DNA of 6,712 bases. It comes from JBBSIG01 sp038232215. Lineage in GTDB: Bacteria > Actinomycetota > Thermoleophilia > Gaiellales > Gaiellaceae. The position numbers were made by a program, and so were the translations under genes. How positions within the stretch are numbered: the first letter of the stretch is position 1; each line of letters begins with the position of its first letter. Shown one piece after another: positions 6,392 through 6,712 of this stretch. The notes below the pieces were generated by a model. That model did no database searches. It was not told the DNA's origin and saw only the letters and a list, made by a program, of their open reading frames with translations. Where the stretch lies: assembly GCA_038232215.1 (NCBI GenBank), contig JBBSIG010000147.1, positions 1-6,712 of the forward strand, read 5' to 3'.

Positions 6392-6712
6392 GCGACGCCG
6401 CCCGCCTCGTCGACGCCGGACCGGCCACGCGGGACCCCATCTCCTTCGAGGTGATCAGAAACGCGCTCGTCGCCGCCACCGACGAGATGGTGCTGGCGCT
6501 CAAGCGCAGCGCCTACTCGACCAACATCAAGACGCGCTCCGACTTCTCCTGCGCCTTCTTCGACGCCGAGCTGCGCTCGGTCGCGCAGGGCTTCGCCCAG
6601 CCCGTCCACCTGGGCTCGATGTTCTTGCTGTTGCGGAACGGGATGCTCGCAACCGGGCGGGAGCGGCTCGCCCGGGGTTACTTTATCGTCACCAACGACC
6701 CCTACCCGAGCG
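6388..6712 (+). CDS. hyuB: Second hydantoinase/oxoprolinase subunit B paralogue (C-terminus beyond window)
   Basis: Only the first 108 residues are present and the frame is open to the window edge. The fold start is clear: DPISFEVIRNALVAATDEM (16-34), SDFSCAF with D52, QPVHLGS with H74, and TNDPYPS beginning at T102, which is the NDP motif. Aligned without gaps to the preceding B subunit (D7-S68 against D16-S77), I count 27 identities in 62 positions. It is therefore a divergent paralogue, not a recent copy. The D-to-H spacing of 22 is the same in both. The start is GTG, overlapping the previous stop as GTGA, with AAGGTGA 7 bases upstream, so it is co-transcribed and translationally coupled. 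It could form an alternative complex with the same HyuA, a mixed complex with both B subunits, or pair with a second A subunit encoded to the right. Confidence 0.92.
   Translation, partial: MSDAARLVDAGPATRDPISFEVIRNALVAATDEMVLALKRSAYSTNIKTRSDFSCAFFDAELRSVAQGFAQPVHLGSMFLLLRNGMLATGRERLARGYFIVTNDPYPS

Overview
The window is very GC-rich, bacterial and densely coding. The Leu/Ala/Arg/Asp/Glu-rich proteins, frequent GTG and other non-ATG starts, and heavy use of C- or G-ending codons suggest a high-GC soil-type bacterium. An actinobacterium (perhaps a Thermoleophilia-like lineage) is my best guess, at low confidence because no marker gene is present.

The layout is two divergent operons that share one 59-bp control region (2680-2738). 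The leftward operon reads: an FCD-class GntR repressor (2679-1996), an enolase-superfamily (mandelate racemase/muconate lactonizing type) enzyme (1988-855), and a D-aminoacylase-type metal-dependent amidohydrolase that leaves the window at position 1. The rightward operon reads: a hydantoinase/oxoprolinase A subunit (2739-4757), its B subunit (4754-6391), and a second, divergent B subunit that leaves the window at the right edge (6388 onward). There is no RNA gene, mobile element, CRISPR array or repeat that I can support. Apart from the control region there is no non-coding stretch longer than about 10 bases.

Together the genes look like a catabolic cluster for a cyclic or N-substituted amide or amino-acid derivative. 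HyuA/HyuB-type enzymes open lactam, hydantoin or oxoproline rings at the expense of ATP. D-aminoacylase-type enzymes remove N-acyl groups from D-amino acids. An enolase-superfamily enzyme could epimerise, eliminate or isomerise a carboxylate intermediate. The GntR/FCD protein probably senses a pathway acid and acts at a 24-bp imperfect palindrome between the two operons. The substrate cannot be read from the sequence.

The points that depart from the ordinary are: (i) non-textbook active-site residues in the enolase-superfamily protein (YxK instead of KxK, and no second-side lysine); (ii) a GntR/FCD regulator that has lost three of the four usual metal ligands; (iii) tandem divergent HyuB genes behind a single HyuA in the window; (iv) NTGA stop/start overlaps at all three enzyme-to-enzyme junctions (CTGA, TTGA, GTGA), implying an unusual CTG start for the amidohydrolase; (v) the operator-like palindrome in the divergent promoter.
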